NCBI RefSeq assembly: GCF_902706295.1
Contig: NZ_CACSJJ010000001.1
Location: 124,001 to 188,000, forward strand
Direction of reading: 5' to 3'
Source: Arthrobacter sp. 18067
Lineage (GTDB): Bacteria > Actinomycetota > Actinomycetes > Actinomycetales > Micrococcaceae
Length of the DNA: 64,000 nucleotides
In this document: positions 63,068 through 64,000 of the stretch, in pieces
Layout: the number at the start of each line of letters is the position of its first letter
Numbering within the stretch: position 1 is the first letter of the stretch
Position numbers and translations under genes: made by a program
Notes under the pieces: model-generated
What the model saw: the letters and a program-made list of their open reading frames with translations, nothing else
Told to the model about the DNA's origin: nothing
Database searches by the model: none

Positions 63068-64000
63068 CTACTTGCCGATTGCCGCTTTGCTTTCGCTGAG
63101 CCACTGCTCGGCCGCCTTCTCCGGGGTCAGTCGCTTGAAGAGGACCTCGGTGTTGATGCGGGCCGTGATCTCGGAGACAGCCGTCGAACCGGTAGGACCG
63201 ATAAACGTGGGGGCAAAGTCCATCTTGCCGATCTGGTCAATGTAGGCGGCCTCAACCTTGCCCTGGGGCGTCAACAGGTCCTGGATGGCCGTGCGCATGC
63301 CGGAGTTGCTGGGCACACCACGGTCGCTCTGGATGATCTTGGCCGCAGCCTCATTGTTCACCAGGAAGTTCACCAGCTTGGCGGCGGCATCTGTGTGCTT
63401 GCTGCGTGCGGAGATGGTGTAGAACTGCGAGGACTGGAGCCAGATACCGGGCGTAGGTGTCTCACCGGGCAGCTTCAGGAGCTTCAATTCGGCCCCTGAA
63501 GCCTTGCTGAGCGCAGAGAGCGAGTTGCTCCACGTGAGCATCATGCCGGCCTGCCCCATGCCCATCAGCGTCTGCTCCGTACTGACGTTGAGCTTCTCAA
63601 CGGTCTCCGAAGCACTGGGCGCTGCGCCGGACTCACTGAGCTTCAGCGAGAAGTCGAAGTAGTCCTGGACGGTTTCCTTGTCCAGTCCCAGCTGGCCGTC
63701 TTGCGTGTAGAGCGACTTGCCACGTTGGCGGGCGAAGGCATCCAGGGAGTCATGAGTGAGGACGGTCGCCGTGCCATAGGTGCCCTTGGGGCTCTTGGCC
63801 GTGACGTCCTCCGCGATCTTTGCGAACTCGTCCCAGGACCACTTGCTGTCATCCGGCAGTGCAACACCGGCGGCCTGGAAGACGGCAGGGTTCACTACGA
63901 TTGCCAAGGCGTTGGCGCCTGTGGACACTCCGAACTGCTTGCCCTGGACCTGCCCGTTTTCCAAGGCTCCCTGGTCAATTTTGGAAAGGTCCAGGGAACC
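63068..64000 (-). CDS. Extracellular solute-binding protein, family 1, 5' end cut by the window
   Basis: The frame runs off the window at 64000, so the signal peptide is not seen; 310 residues are visible. Features are those of carbohydrate ABC transporter binding proteins: KQFGVSTGANALAIVVNPAVFQAAGV, DDSKWSWDEFAKIAEDV, GQAGMMLTWSNSLSAL, then AKLVNFLVNNEAAAKII and a C-terminal ESKAAIG. The sugar is unknown. Permease and ATPase genes would be expected beyond the window edge or nearby. Confidence 0.88.
   Translation of the reverse strand, partial: GSLDLSKIDQGALENGQVQGKQFGVSTGANALAIVVNPAVFQAAGVALPDDSKWSWDEFAKIAEDVTAKSPKGTYGTATVLTHDSLDAFARQRGKSLYTQDGQLGLDKETVQDYFDFSLKLSESGAAPSASETVEKLNVSTEQTLMGMGQAGMMLTWSNSLSALSKASGAELKLLKLPGETPTPGIWLQSSQFYTISARSKHTDAAAKLVNFLVNNEAAAKIIQSDRGVPSNSGMRTAIQDLLTPQGKVEAAYIDQIGKMDFAPTFIGPTGSTAVSEITARINTEVLFKRLTPEKAAEQWLSESKAAIGK

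Overview
The window is GC-rich, gene-dense actinobacterial chromosome, most likely from a member of the Micrococcaceae close to Arthrobacter/Paenarthrobacter. The evidence is a mycothiol S-conjugate amidase, actinobacteria-restricted families (DUF4245, DUF4307, DUF501), many GTG and some TTG starts, and a gene order that matches two blocks of the Mycobacterium tuberculosis map as I remember them: DUF4245-glpX-fum-phoH2-cis-prenyltransferase-hemolysin III-thioredoxin-domain protein-small membrane protein-mca-DUF4307-greA (Rv1100 to Rv1080c) and mazG-eno-ftsB-DUF501-ppx (Rv1021 to Rv1026). I see no insertion sequence, prophage, integrase or CRISPR array. There is one tRNA gene and no rRNA.

Layout: 1-5.3 kb holds a truncated FemX-type gene, glpX, a DUF4245 lipid-anchored or membrane protein, a beta-carbonic anhydrase and fumC. 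5.3-10.8 kb is an accessory stretch (TetR/MFS drug exporter pair, NUDIX and META proteins, an orphan prepilin peptidase, a hypothetical, a GNAT) inserted into the conserved block. 10.9-18.8 kb resumes the block: phoH, uppS, hemolysin III, YyaL-type thioredoxin protein, mca, DUF4307, greA. 18.9-26.8 kb has a rhomboid protease, ilvA, an AI-2E family permease, the Leloir genes galM/galT/galK and a thiolase. 26.9-34.8 kb has a BI-1 family protein and a complete branched-chain amino acid ABC transporter (livHMGF, with livJ transcribed separately in the opposite direction). 35.0-39 kb has the tRNA, an ACT-GNAT fusion, ndh, and a subtilase coupled to ppx. 39-45 kb is the ppx-DUF501-ftsB-eno-mazG-add run. 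44.9-53.6 kb holds two DedA proteins and a nucleoside uptake and salvage cluster (BMP lipoprotein, ATPase, two permeases, cdd, deoA). 53.9-58.4 kb has the ohrR-ohr-oxidoreductase operon, an M20 amidohydrolase and manC. 58.6-62.2 kb is sdhCDAB. The window ends with an alpha/beta hydrolase and a truncated sugar-type ABC binding protein.

The genes join into a few physiological modules: TCA cycle and respiration (fumC, sdhCDAB, ndh, eno, glpX), nutrient uptake (liv, nucleoside ABC), sugar and nucleoside catabolism (gal, deoA, cdd, add), thiol and peroxide defence (mca, ohr) and envelope synthesis (femX, uppS, ftsB, manC). CRP/GlxR-like palindromes precede livH, livJ and ndh, which suggests that carbon status ties some of these together.

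Most of the window is ordinary core genome. The least explained signals are non-coding or architectural: a 74-nt tRNA with anticodon UAA but no long variable arm, two same-length 67-nt hairpins that define a repeat family, a second hairpin family with a shared loop motif, a LivH permease carrying an extracytoplasmic beta-sandwich-like domain, and several palindromic operators. All assignments come from reading the sequence, with no database search.
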